From contig MABD01000047.1 of assembly GCA_002162955.1 (NCBI GenBank), forward strand, positions 2,196 to 66,195: a DNA stretch of 64,000 nt, read 5' to 3'. The position numbers and the translations under genes are program-made. The notes below the pieces were generated by a model. It was not told the origin of the DNA. It did no database searches and was given only the letters and a program-made list of their open reading frames with translations. Each line of letters begins with the position of its first letter. Within the stretch, counting starts at the first letter, position 1. This stretch comes from Gammaproteobacteria bacterium 45_16_T64 (GTDB lineage: Bacteria; Pseudomonadota; Gammaproteobacteria; Pseudomonadales; Ketobacteraceae). Below are positions 56,095-64,000 of this stretch, piece after piece.

Positions 56095-56703
56095 TCAGGC
56101 CTCAACGGAATCTAATTTAGCGCAGAGTTCCATTTTCACCTTATCCCATTCGTTATCGATAATGCTAAAATAAACACTATCCCGAACATACCTTTTTTGA
56201 ACCACGGCATGCCTTCGAAACACACCCTCCTTAGACGCCCCTATACGCTCTATCGCCCGCTGCGAGCGTTCATTTCGCCCATCCGTCTTAAATTCCACAC
56301 GGTGAGCCCCTAAAATATCAAATGCATAAGATAACAAGAGGTACTTTGTTTCTGTATTTACACTGGTTTGCTGTGATGCTCTTGCCAGCCAAGTCCAGCC
56401 TATCTCTACGCTTCTATCCTTACCTCGGATATTCAAATAGCGGGTACTACCCAAAATCTGTTTTGTGGTTGTGGACATTATCACATAGGTAACATGATCC
56501 CCTTTTTGCGATAGCGCTAAGGCCTCCTTCACCCATTCAATAGTATCTTCTATTGAACAAAAACAAGGTCGAGGAAGGTATCGCCAATCTTCTGCCACTT
56601 GCCCTATATCCCATAACCCTCGAGCATGAGATAAACTGATAGGTTCTAGCACCACATTATCACCCCGAATCACCCGAGGCGTCACCTTCATAATCTCATT
56701 CAT
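56095..56703 (-). CDS. GNAT-family N-acetyltransferase (RimJ/RimL-like)
   Basis: A 202-residue GNAT acetyltransferase. The N-terminal VLEPISLSHARGLWDIG and EIGWTWLARASQQTSVNTE, then LGAHRVEFKTDGRNERSQRA, match the RimJ/RimL group that acetylates protein N-termini or small molecules. ATG 56703 is used; TTG 56724 would add seven residues. Its target is unknown. It may be co-transcribed with the ROK kinase 41 bases downstream and with the DUF5995 gene upstream. Confidence 0.82.
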   Translation of the reverse strand: MNEIMKVTPRVIRGDNVVLEPISLSHARGLWDIGQVAEDWRYLPRPCFCSIEDTIEWVKEALALSQKGDHVTYVIMSTTTKQILGSTRYLNIRGKDRSVEIGWTWLARASQQTSVNTETKYLLLSYAFDILGAHRVEFKTDGRNERSQRAIERIGASKEGVFRRHAVVQKRYVRDSVYFSIIDNEWDKVKMELCAKLDSVEA

Positions 56704-56767
56704 TACTTTATCCGTTTGTAGCAATTTTTATTTCAATCAAGGCCATTATTACAATCTCAAAAACAGA

Positions 56768-57577
56768 TTAGATCAAAGGCCAGACATTGAAATCTGAGTA
56801 TAAGTTTAGCTCCATACTTTTCATTTCTGTTGTCGGTTGAGATAGCACATGAATCTTTTGAACAATAGAGCCGCGCTCACCCACTCTGACCGGCAACAAC
56901 GCCAGATTAAGCATCGCACCAGGGTTCGCGAACACCATACCTAATTTCGCCATTTGATAATCCTTGTCTCGTATTTCATCTTCCTGATCAGCCACTTTAA
57001 GCGCCGCGAGGGTTTCAGCAAATGCCCAAGACTCGGCTCTGGCCTTATCCATACTGAAATTTGCCAACACATTGTCTGCCTTGCCCACTGTGAGTAATCT
57101 AAGTGGCGGCCATATTTGGCACAACTCATCGACCACAGAGTTTACCAATTCAGCCAGCACGTCATTAATCTTGTTAAAGTCATTCTCTAACGACGCAAGC
57201 TTGCTACCTGGTGCGGTTCTGGCAGCAGCAATACCCAAATCCAAATTGATATGGGCATTCATACCCAGTAATAGATGTTGAAGCACAAGAGGTTGCCAAC
57301 TTTTCAGCGCATGAAACGTTGTTTGCCACACCATGGTCGGATTTTTGCCTGCTTGCCATAATGCATGAGCTCTTAAAAAACGATTCGCAAATATGACATC
57401 AAACCTCTCCATGCGAGCGTTATCTTCAAACGAACCTTGCTTGATCCCTTCTTGAATCTTTATCGTGACCTTTCGATAGAGAGCAGCAAAATAACCGGCA
57501 CGGCTATTATGCTCAATTGACCAATCTACAATTTCATCCAGTTGCTTAATGACCTGTGCGATAGACTTAGCTTGCAT
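56768..57577 (-). CDS. DUF5995-type protein
   Basis: A 269-residue helical protein. The segment DVIFANRFLRAHALWQAG, then LVLQHLLLGMNAHINLDLG, is the hallmark of DUF5995, including the invariant QHLLLGMNAHI with His ligands that may bind metal. Function is unknown. It lacks a signal peptide. It stands alone on the minus strand with 44 bases to the GNAT gene and 228 bases of non-coding DNA to moeA. Confidence 0.72.
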   Translation of the reverse strand: MQAKSIAQVIKQLDEIVDWSIEHNSRAGYFAALYRKVTIKIQEGIKQGSFEDNARMERFDVIFANRFLRAHALWQAGKNPTMVWQTTFHALKSWQPLVLQHLLLGMNAHINLDLGIAAARTAPGSKLASLENDFNKINDVLAELVNSVVDELCQIWPPLRLLTVGKADNVLANFSMDKARAESWAFAETLAALKVADQEDEIRDKDYQMAKLGMVFANPGAMLNLALLPVRVGERGSIVQKIHVLSQPTTEMKSMELNLYSDFNVWPLI

Positions 57578-57805
57578 AAGGAACTCCTATTCCATTGCTT
57601 TACAAAAGTTAACAACTATCTTAAAGGAGAAACAGCACGCGGGTCATCAAAAAGCTTGACTAGTTTAACAAACATATCAATTTATCTTTTCGCTTCTTGC
57701 TTTCACGAATAAATAACAAGCAGAACGAACAATATACAACCAACCCTTTGGCATGTCTGAACAATAAAGCATGTATGTGATACTTTTATTGCTCGACATG
57801 GCAGG

Positions 57806-59032
57806 CTAAAACAATAAATCCCTATAAGGTAGAAAAGTCACTGCCTCCCCTCGCTGAATGGTTTTTCCAATTGGAACAACCACCAAACCATTTCCCCAAC
57901 AGGTTGAGGAAAGTACACCCGAACTTTGATTCGGGTAAACTGAAACTCGTATTTCACCATCTACGATCTCAGACCTTGCCCTCAAATACTCCTGCCGTGT
58001 ACCTGGCTTGGAATGACTGAAGTTGGCAGGCAAAGTAAAACTAACGGTGTCAGGGTTTTCATCACCTTGCTTCTTGAGTAAATAAGGACGACATAGTAGT
58101 AAAAATGTAGCGAAAGCCGCCACTGGGTTTCCGGGCAGCGCTAGAAATGGAGTCCCTTTTACATCACCAAATGCAAATGGCTTCCCTGGCTTGATCGCTA
58201 ATTTCCACAACTCCAATTGACCAAGCTTTTCTATCGCGTTCTTCACATGATCTTCTTCGCCTACCGAGACCCCACCGCTACTCACAATGCAGTCTGCCTC
58301 TGTCGCTTTTAACAGTGCGCTCTCAGTCGCTTCCGGTGTGTCCGCGACGATTCCAAGATCCAGGGTGGTAAAGTTCAACGCTCTCAGTAACCCCAACAAG
58401 GTATATCGATTAGAGTTATAAATACTCCCGACGGGTAAGGGCTCCCCCGGTTCGACTAACTCATCCCCCGTCGACAACAAGGCTACCGTTAATGGCCTAT
58501 AGACCGCTAGCGTCGATATACCCACTGATGCGAGTAAACCCATTTCTTGTGGTCGTACTCTCCGGCCTTTAGGAACAACTATATCCCCTTTACAAATGTC
58601 TTGGCCTTGCTTACGAATATTATCGCCAACCGTTAAACACTCGGGCAATTCAACCCCACCGCCAACCACTCGACAGTTCTCTTGCATAACAACAACATTG
58701 GCCCCCTCCGGGACTTCTGCGCCGGTAAATATTCTTGCCACTGTACCTGAAACCAGTGGCTGTGGAACACTACCTGCCGGTATCCTCTGACTTAACGGTA
58801 ATACTCGATTAGCCGCCGACAATGCATCATCCGCAGCCAAGCAATAACCGTCCATCGCACTGTTATCTGCTGGAGGAACATCAACGTCAGAGAGAACATC
58901 TGTAGCAACAACTTTTCCCAGGCACTCAGACAGAGGCAGTTCAATGACGGATTGTGTTGGTTCAACATCTGACATCAGGCGCTGCATCGCTTGCTCTAAC
59001 GGCATCAACACAGGGCGCGACTTCCGGTTCAT
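57806..59032 (-). CDS. moeA: Molybdopterin molybdenumtransferase MoeA
   Basis: A 408-residue MoeA. It inserts molybdate into adenylylated molybdopterin to form the active cofactor. Signatures are DNSAMDGYCL, PAGSVPQPL, FTGAEVPEGANVVVMQE and VSSGGVSVGEEDHV, then LPGNPVAAFATF. The start ATG 59032 overlaps the moaB stop as ATGA; GTG 59047 is an upstream alternative. E. coli MoeA has 411 residues. Together with moaB and moaA it supplies cofactor for enzymes such as the one at 2981. Confidence 0.93.
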   Translation of the reverse strand: MNRKSRPVLMPLEQAMQRLMSDVEPTQSVIELPLSECLGKVVATDVLSDVDVPPADNSAMDGYCLAADDALSAANRVLPLSQRIPAGSVPQPLVSGTVARIFTGAEVPEGANVVVMQENCRVVGGGVELPECLTVGDNIRKQGQDICKGDIVVPKGRRVRPQEMGLLASVGISTLAVYRPLTVALLSTGDELVEPGEPLPVGSIYNSNRYTLLGLLRALNFTTLDLGIVADTPEATESALLKATEADCIVSSGGVSVGEEDHVKNAIEKLGQLELWKLAIKPGKPFAFGDVKGTPFLALPGNPVAAFATFLLLCRPYLLKKQGDENPDTVSFTLPANFSHSKPGTRQEYLRARSEIVDGEIRVSVYPNQSSGVLSSTCWGNGLVVVPIGKTIQRGEAVTFLPYRDLLF

Positions 59033-59574
59033 GAACGCGTCTCGCACTCAACACTGCCTTCGCGGTGCTTAGTAATCAACGCAACAAAATTACACGGCCG
59101 ATGAGTTGCATCTAACTGGTCTTTGATCACTCCGTTCCATGCGGTTTTACACGCACCGGTCGACCCTGGCATCACAAAAATCGCGGTACGATTTGCCAAT
59201 CCCGCCAGTGCTCTAGACTGAATCGTAGAGGTACCAATTTCTTGATAGGAGATTTGCCTAAATACTTCACCGTAACCCTTTACTTCCTTATCGAACAACG
59301 GTAATACCGCCTCTGGTGTGCTATCCCTATCCGAAAACCCGGTCCCCCCCGTAATTAGTACCGCTTCCACATCAACCTGCGCAATCCACTGAGACAATAC
59401 CGCTCTGATTTGATAAATATCGTCTGCTACAATTTTTTTGTCTATCACCACATGACCCGACGCGCTGACGTTATCCACCAAGCTTTTGCCAGAGCTATCA
59501 GTATCCTCTGTTCTCGTATCAGAGACAGTTAACACGGCGATATTCACCGGTACGAATTCTTTACTTGCTGACAT
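59029..59574 (-). CDS. moaB: Molybdenum cofactor biosynthesis protein MoaB
   Basis: A 181-residue MogA/MoaB-type protein that adenylylates molybdopterin in preparation for metal insertion. Signatures are VLTVSDTRTEDTDSSGKSL, VLITGGTGFSDRDSTPEAV and FVMPGSTGACKTAWNGVIK, the standard MoaB sequence blocks. Its stop overlaps the moeA start. It begins 95 bases after the moaA stop, so the three genes may form one transcript. Confidence 0.93.
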   Translation of the reverse strand: MSASKEFVPVNIAVLTVSDTRTEDTDSSGKSLVDNVSASGHVVIDKKIVADDIYQIRAVLSQWIAQVDVEAVLITGGTGFSDRDSTPEAVLPLFDKEVKGYGEVFRQISYQEIGTSTIQSRALAGLANRTAIFVMPGSTGACKTAWNGVIKDQLDATHRPCNFVALITKHREGSVECETRS

Positions 59575-59668
59575 AGTATCTCTCGCTATATATCTCTATA
59601 GAATCTAAAAATTCAGGGGGGAGTAATTTGCTATCACCACGGGAGAAACTTTAACAGCCTCGACAACG

Positions 59669-60664
59669 TTAACCGCCCGTCATATTCATAAATCGGACAA
59701 TTTGTGGTTTTTCTGCTAAATCAAAATGATGCTTCTCGGGTTTGATATCCATCGAATCCAAGAGAGCCTGTTTTATCTGGTCGTCGTCGAGGTTCTGTTC
59801 TCTTACCAACGCCCGCAAATCCACCGAATGCTCATTACCAAGACACAACAAAAGTCGCCCTTCTGACGTTAAACGGACACGATTACACGTACTGCAGAAA
59901 TTATTAGAATGAGGAGAAATAAAGCCGACACGAGAGCGGCTACCCGCCAAATCAAAATATCGCGCAGGGCCACCACTATCTCGGTCCGTCGCCACTAAAG
60001 TAAACTCTTGCGCAATTACCTTTTGTAATTCAACTGAAGACATAAATGTCTCAGCACGATCGTAGGCCAGTGACGTACCTAAAGGCATTTCTTCGATAAA
60101 TGTAATATCAATACCGAGAGACTTTACGTAACGAATCAACGGCATTATTTCGTCTTCATTACGTCCTTTGATAATGATGGCATTTATCTTAATACGCTCA
60201 AAACCAGCTTCGACCGCTTCTTCAATTCCCTCAAGTACCTTCGATAATTTTCCGGTACGTGTGATCTCTTTGAATCGTTCCGGCTGTAAGCTATCCAAAC
60301 TTACGTTAATTCTTGACACTCCAGCTTTACGTATCGGTTTAGCGAGTTCCTTTAGTTTTGATCCATTGGTCGTTATAACAAGTTCACGCAGACCTTCGAG
60401 AGCACCCAGCGGCTCAATCAGCGCCATGATATTGCGTCTAATTAACGGTTCTCCACCCGTTAGTCTGATTTTTTGCACGCCCATCTCAACAAAATTCTTA
60501 CATAACCGAAACTGCTCTTCCAACGTCAAAATTTGGCTGCGAGGCAAGAACGTCATTTCCTCGGCCATACAATACACGCACCGATAATCACAGCGATCGG
60601 TAACCGACACGCGTAAATAACTTACTTTTCGACCAAACTGATCTATCAACTTCTTGTTAATCAT
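59669..60664 (-). CDS. moaA: GTP 3',8-cyclase MoaA
   Basis: A 331-residue radical SAM enzyme that starts molybdenum cofactor synthesis by converting GTP to a cyclic intermediate with MoaC. Cluster Cys are in DRCDYRCVYCM, and the second cluster in FCSTCNRVRLTSEGRLLLCL. The protein ends in the typical GG of MoaA (MNMTGG). ATG 60664 aligns with family starts (MINKKLIDQFGRKVSYLR); TTG 60712 would add 16 residues. moaC, moaD and moaE are not in the window. Confidence 0.94.
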   Translation of the reverse strand: MINKKLIDQFGRKVSYLRVSVTDRCDYRCVYCMAEEMTFLPRSQILTLEEQFRLCKNFVEMGVQKIRLTGGEPLIRRNIMALIEPLGALEGLRELVITTNGSKLKELAKPIRKAGVSRINVSLDSLQPERFKEITRTGKLSKVLEGIEEAVEAGFERIKINAIIIKGRNEDEIMPLIRYVKSLGIDITFIEEMPLGTSLAYDRAETFMSSVELQKVIAQEFTLVATDRDSGGPARYFDLAGSRSRVGFISPHSNNFCSTCNRVRLTSEGRLLLCLGNEHSVDLRALVREQNLDDDQIKQALLDSMDIKPEKHHFDLAEKPQIVRFMNMTGG

Positions 60665-60785
60665 ATACTTAGCTGCACCACAGCGGCCCAATAGAGAAAA
60701 GACTAATAACAATTAGAGTGTTCACCGAAGCCGAAGCTCAGGCCCATCATTACTATTATTCTATAAGAGTAGGCTTGAAACATCT

Positions 60786-60804
60786 TCCATAAATTTATTA
60801 TGGA
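60786..60804. repeat. AT-rich palindrome between mazG and moaA
   Basis: TCCATAA pairs with TTATGGA around a five-base loop. It lies between the mazG stop and the moaA start. It has no T run, so it may be a weak terminator or an operator. Confidence 0.35.
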
Positions 60805-60838
60805 TTTAACTAGTAAAGAGGATTACCTATCTATGCTG

Positions 60839-61702
60839 TTACGTATTGGCTTCGTGTTGCTTTACATGCTGCCAACCTTGCTCCATTCGCTCCAGATCAG
60901 CGGAATCTAAGCTTTCCCCCTGCATCTCAAGAAATGCTTCAACCCCCTGAAACCGACGTTGAAACTTATCATTTGCCTTTTTCATAATGAGCTCAGCATC
61001 CAATTTAGAAAACCTAGCAACATTAACTGTGCTAAATAAGACGTCACCTATTTCATCTGCAACGGCGTCTAGGTCAATCTCTGCTGCGGGTACCGCTAGC
61101 TCTTCTTTTAGTTCATCCACTTCTTCTTGTAATTTATCCAGCACCAGATCAATGCTGGGCCAATCAAAACCTTTTTTTGACACTTTCTTTTGTAATTTCT
61201 GCGCCCTCAATAACGGCGCCATACTGACAGGAATATCATCCAAAATTGACGCGGACGCTTCTGATTTCCCACCCAAAGACTTCAAACGCTTTTCTTCCGC
61301 TTTAATTTTATCCCACTGCCCCCGTATATACTCCTCTGAAGGTCGAGAATGTATATCGACCCGGCTTTCCAAAGTGCCTTCTGGAAATACATGGGGGTGA
61401 CGTCGGACCAACTTGGTCACTAAACCACTCGCGACATCATCCAGCGAAAAGTGACCTTCTTCTTTTGCTATTTGAGCATAAAAAATCACTTGGAAAAGCA
61501 AGTCGCCTAATTCTTCCTGCAGATGTGGTAAGTCACCTTTTTCGATCGCATCAACCACTTCATATGTTTCTTCGATCGTATAGGGCACGATTGATTGGTA
61601 GGTTTGCTTTATGTCCCATGGGCACCCTGAATCTTTATCACGTAAACGAGCCATCAAATATTCAACGCGTTCCATGGGTGCGCCATCTTTTGCCTGTGCC
61701 AT
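60839..61702 (-). CDS. mazG: Nucleoside triphosphate pyrophosphohydrolase MazG
   Basis: A 287-residue MazG. It splits (d)NTPs to NMP and pyrophosphate and can lower ppGpp levels. Both helical MazG domains are present: LMARLRDKDSGCPWD and YTIEETYEVVDAIEKG, then LQEELGDLLFQVIFYAQIA, and a second copy with DKLQEEVDELKEEL and ADEIGDVLFSTVNVAR. E. coli MazG is 263 residues, so this one has some extra sequence between domains. It starts three bases after the relA stop, as in E. coli. Confidence 0.94.
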   Translation of the reverse strand: MAQAKDGAPMERVEYLMARLRDKDSGCPWDIKQTYQSIVPYTIEETYEVVDAIEKGDLPHLQEELGDLLFQVIFYAQIAKEEGHFSLDDVASGLVTKLVRRHPHVFPEGTLESRVDIHSRPSEEYIRGQWDKIKAEEKRLKSLGGKSEASASILDDIPVSMAPLLRAQKLQKKVSKKGFDWPSIDLVLDKLQEEVDELKEELAVPAAEIDLDAVADEIGDVLFSTVNVARFSKLDAELIMKKANDKFQRRFQGVEAFLEMQGESLDSADLERMEQGWQHVKQHEANT

Positions 61703-61705
61703 ACT

Positions 61706-63955
61706 CTATCCGCCGGAAGGGTGGTAACGCTTAACTTCAACTATGTTAGGAAGTTGGTTTATTTTACCCAACAGATCACCTAGTTTTTCTAAGCTAGGAA
61801 CCTCAACTTTTAATAACATTGTTGCGGTACCTGAGGAATGATCAGATGATGTATTCACCGCAGTAACGTTGACCTTTTCATGCATCATGACACTGGTAAC
61901 ATCCATCAACAATCCTTGGCGATCATATGCTTTGATGTAAACTTCGACAGAGTACACACTGTCATTTCGCTTACTCCAGTTCACCTCCACCAAACGCTCA
62001 CGATTCGTTTCAACTAAACGTTTCAACTCCGCACAATCGTAACGATGAACCGTAACCCCTCGCCCATAAGAAACATAACCAATTACATCGTCCCCCGGAA
62101 CAGGCTTACAGCATCCAGCAATATTGGTGAGAATATTGGAAACGCCATCCACGGTAAAATCTGTGTCGCTCTTGTTTACCTGAGGCTTACGTAAATCAAA
62201 AGGTAAAACGCCTTGTTCTGGTTCCGATTCAATGGCCGATTGAATCACATTAAGCACCTGACCGACACGAAGGTCACCTGCGCCTACCGCGGCATAAATA
62301 TCTTCAGCTGATTTAACGCTAAAAGACTCCGACAAGCTATCCAGGTCGACTTTCCCGACATCAAGTCGATGAAACTCTTTATCTAGAATAGCTTTACCAT
62401 CCGCGATGTTTTGCGTTCGATCCTGCCGCTTAAACCAATGAATCGCTTTCGCTCTAGCTCGAGCAGTCCCTAAATATCCCAGCGATGGATTAAGCCAATC
62501 TCGACTTGGACTTTCTTCATTGCCTTTTATGATGGCAACTTGTTCACCCGTTTTAAGTTTGTAATTTAAGGGGACTATGCGGCCATTGACCTTAGCTCCA
62601 CGGCAACTATGACCAACCTCAGTATGCACATGGTAAGCAAAATCCAACGGTGTCGCTCCCTGTGATAAATCGACAACATGTCCCTCTGGAGTAAATACAT
62701 AGACCCGCTCTTCTATGATGTCTTCACTAAACTGAGACACAACACTACTTACATCAGTATCACCAAGCTCTTCCTGCCATTCCAGTACTTGACGCAGCCA
62801 CGTAATCTTATCTTCATAGCTTTCACGGCTTTTAGTCGTACCTTCTTTGTACCTCCAGTGAGCACACACACCGAGTTCAGCCTCGTCGTGCATATCTTGA
62901 GTGCGTATCTGTACTTCAAGCACCTTTCCATCTGGCCCTAGTACCGCGGTATGCAAGGAACGATATCCATTTTCCTTAGGAGCCGCGATATAGTCATCAA
63001 ATTCCTTCGGAATGTGCTGCCAAAGGTTATGAACTATACCCAGCACAGCATAACAATCTCGAATATCAGGAACCAATACTCGTACAGCCCTCACGTCATA
63101 AATTTGATAAAAATCGATGCGCTTTCGCTTCATCTTGCGCCAAATACTAAAAATATGTTTTGCGCGACCACTGATATCGCCTTCGATATCTACCGATGTC
63201 AGAGACTGCTCAAGCTTATCAATAACGGTCGTAATGTAGTCTTCTCGATCTAGGCGCTTTTCATCCAATAGACGAGCTATCTTTTTATAGGCATGAGGCT
63301 GAAGATAGCGAAATGACAAATCCTCCAGCTCCCACTTAATGTGGCCTATACCCAGACGGTGAGCCAAGGGGGCATAGACATCAAACACTTCTTTCGCCAC
63401 CTTCTCTCTTTTTTCTTGTGGTGCATCTTTTACGGCCCGGATGGCACACGTTCGCTCAGCCAGTTTGATCAAGGCAACTCTAACATCATCAACCATAGCG
63501 ACGAGCATTCGCCTGAGATTTTCCAGCTGATTACTGCTCTGACCGAGAACCATTCTTTTGTCCGCATTCATCACAGCGCTAATAGCCGCCATCTGTAATA
63601 CGCCATCGATTAAATTCGCAATATCCTCACCCGCGATAGCAACCACTTCGCTCAGAGTGGTCTGCCCTTCTCGCACCGCACGATAAATAACGGCAGCTTT
63701 AATACAATCAGTATCCACATGAAGGTCTGCTAGAATCTCAGCCATCTCCAAACCAGTATGAAAACTACTGGCACTTTCAGCCCAGAGGTTTTTACCATCA
63801 GGGGTCTGTTGCTCTAGAGATAAACTCAACTCTGCAATTGCCAACAGGCCCTCGGGGTCCGATATTTCCACCTTACCCTGAAGCCCTTGCAACCAATGCT
63901 GCAAATCAACAGCACCGTCTTCGATCTGTGTATGTACGTCTCTTACTTTAACCAT
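61706..63955 (-). CDS. relA: GTP pyrophosphokinase RelA
   Basis: A 749-residue (p)ppGpp synthetase that responds to uncharged tRNA on the ribosome. The N-terminal HD domain lacks the HDxxED motif (AAVIYRAVREGQT instead), so hydrolysis is unlikely, as expected for RelA rather than SpoT. The synthetase region includes KENGYRSLHTAVLGPDGKVL and VQIRTQDMHDEAELG. The TGS domain starts near VYVFTPEGHVVDL, and an ACT domain ends the protein. The start ATG is 45 bases from the window edge. mazG follows in the same operon. Confidence 0.95.
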   Translation of the reverse strand: MVKVRDVHTQIEDGAVDLQHWLQGLQGKVEISDPEGLLAIAELSLSLEQQTPDGKNLWAESASSFHTGLEMAEILADLHVDTDCIKAAVIYRAVREGQTTLSEVVAIAGEDIANLIDGVLQMAAISAVMNADKRMVLGQSSNQLENLRRMLVAMVDDVRVALIKLAERTCAIRAVKDAPQEKREKVAKEVFDVYAPLAHRLGIGHIKWELEDLSFRYLQPHAYKKIARLLDEKRLDREDYITTVIDKLEQSLTSVDIEGDISGRAKHIFSIWRKMKRKRIDFYQIYDVRAVRVLVPDIRDCYAVLGIVHNLWQHIPKEFDDYIAAPKENGYRSLHTAVLGPDGKVLEVQIRTQDMHDEAELGVCAHWRYKEGTTKSRESYEDKITWLRQVLEWQEELGDTDVSSVVSQFSEDIIEERVYVFTPEGHVVDLSQGATPLDFAYHVHTEVGHSCRGAKVNGRIVPLNYKLKTGEQVAIIKGNEESPSRDWLNPSLGYLGTARARAKAIHWFKRQDRTQNIADGKAILDKEFHRLDVGKVDLDSLSESFSVKSAEDIYAAVGAGDLRVGQVLNVIQSAIESEPEQGVLPFDLRKPQVNKSDTDFTVDGVSNILTNIAGCCKPVPGDDVIGYVSYGRGVTVHRYDCAELKRLVETNRERLVEVNWSKRNDSVYSVEVYIKAYDRQGLLMDVTSVMMHEKVNVTAVNTSSDHSSGTATMLLKVEVPSLEKLGDLLGKINQLPNIVEVKRYHPSGG

Positions 63956-63983
63956 CGCGTAGACTTCGTTTCCTAGTAACTAC

Positions 63984-63989
63984 ATTATA
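63984..63989 (-). promoter_or_regulatory. Candidate -10 element of relA
   Basis: The minus strand reads TATAAT about 29 bases before the relA ATG. A -35 element would lie beyond the window edge, so this cannot be confirmed. Confidence 0.4.
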
Positions 63990-64000
63990 TATTCGCTATG

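Noticed and set aside
60713-60838. Possible molybdenum cofactor riboswitch before moaA
   Set aside because: I cannot find the conserved stems. Only a small AT palindrome is present.

Overview
The window is a gene-dense stretch of a bacterial chromosome. Gene content points to a marine-type gammaproteobacterium: relA-mazG, cmoM, ygiQ, creD, selU/mnmH, a bacterial acyl-CoA-binding protein, and leucine dehydrogenase joined to a branched-chain 2-oxoacid dehydrogenase. Base composition is moderate by eye. An Oleiphilus/Marinobacter-like relative is a guess from gene content only. I see no phage, insertion sequence, CRISPR array or rRNA. The only RNA gene is one tRNA-Leu(UAG).

Layout. 1-2800: a cut-off crotonase gene, an MpaB-type oxygenase, a DUF2244 membrane protein and an unknown anchored protein. 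2981-9475: a molybdopterin oxidoreductase converging on a coupled block of selU and a PhnD/PhnC/fused-PhnE-like ABC transporter, read here as selenium uptake. 9556-18115: two histidine kinases, a leucine-rich-repeat lipoprotein, a metallo-beta-lactamase-fold lipoprotein and creD. 18246-19544: a Tlde1-type peptidoglycan-targeting effector with a putative lipoprotein immunity gene, beside tRNA-Leu. 19672-27318: a receiver plus degenerate GGDEF protein, unknown proteins, an epimerase/hydrolase pair and a GGDEF-EAL protein. 27532-33398: thiolase, then leucine dehydrogenase, E1 alpha, E1 beta and E2 (branched-chain amino acid catabolism without a local E3). 33529-39192: a 7TM-sensor GGDEF-EAL protein, cmoM, a J-domain protein, a small orphan protein, a CxxC protein and the acyl-CoA-binding protein. 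39265-44856: a TonB-dependent receptor with a downstream lipoprotein, then ygiQ. 44894-49093: a cNMP-binding/HDOD protein, a MocR regulator divergent from a class IV aminotransferase, and a second member of the small orphan family. 49243-53088: a three-gene lipid-type operon divergent from an AraC regulator. 53170-57577: ilvD, a ROK kinase, a GNAT acetyltransferase and a DUF5995 protein. 57806-63955: moeA-moaB-moaA and mazG-relA.

How genes fit together. Three proteins carry cyclic-di-GMP domains, one with a clearly ruined GGDEF motif. Molybdenum cofactor genes at the right end could serve the molybdopterin enzyme at the left. Thiolase, the branched-chain dehydrogenase operon, crotonase and acyl-CoA-binding protein suggest active acyl-CoA metabolism. 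Many genes are translationally coupled through 1-4 base overlaps. Several are better started at an internal ATG or GTG with a clear ribosome binding site, and those starts are used here.

The least expected items are the effector/immunity pair by the tRNA, the selU-linked transporter, an 11-bp hairpin over the ribosome binding site of a TTG-started sensor kinase, and two related small proteins about 11 kb apart. All functions are read from motifs by eye; no database search was possible.
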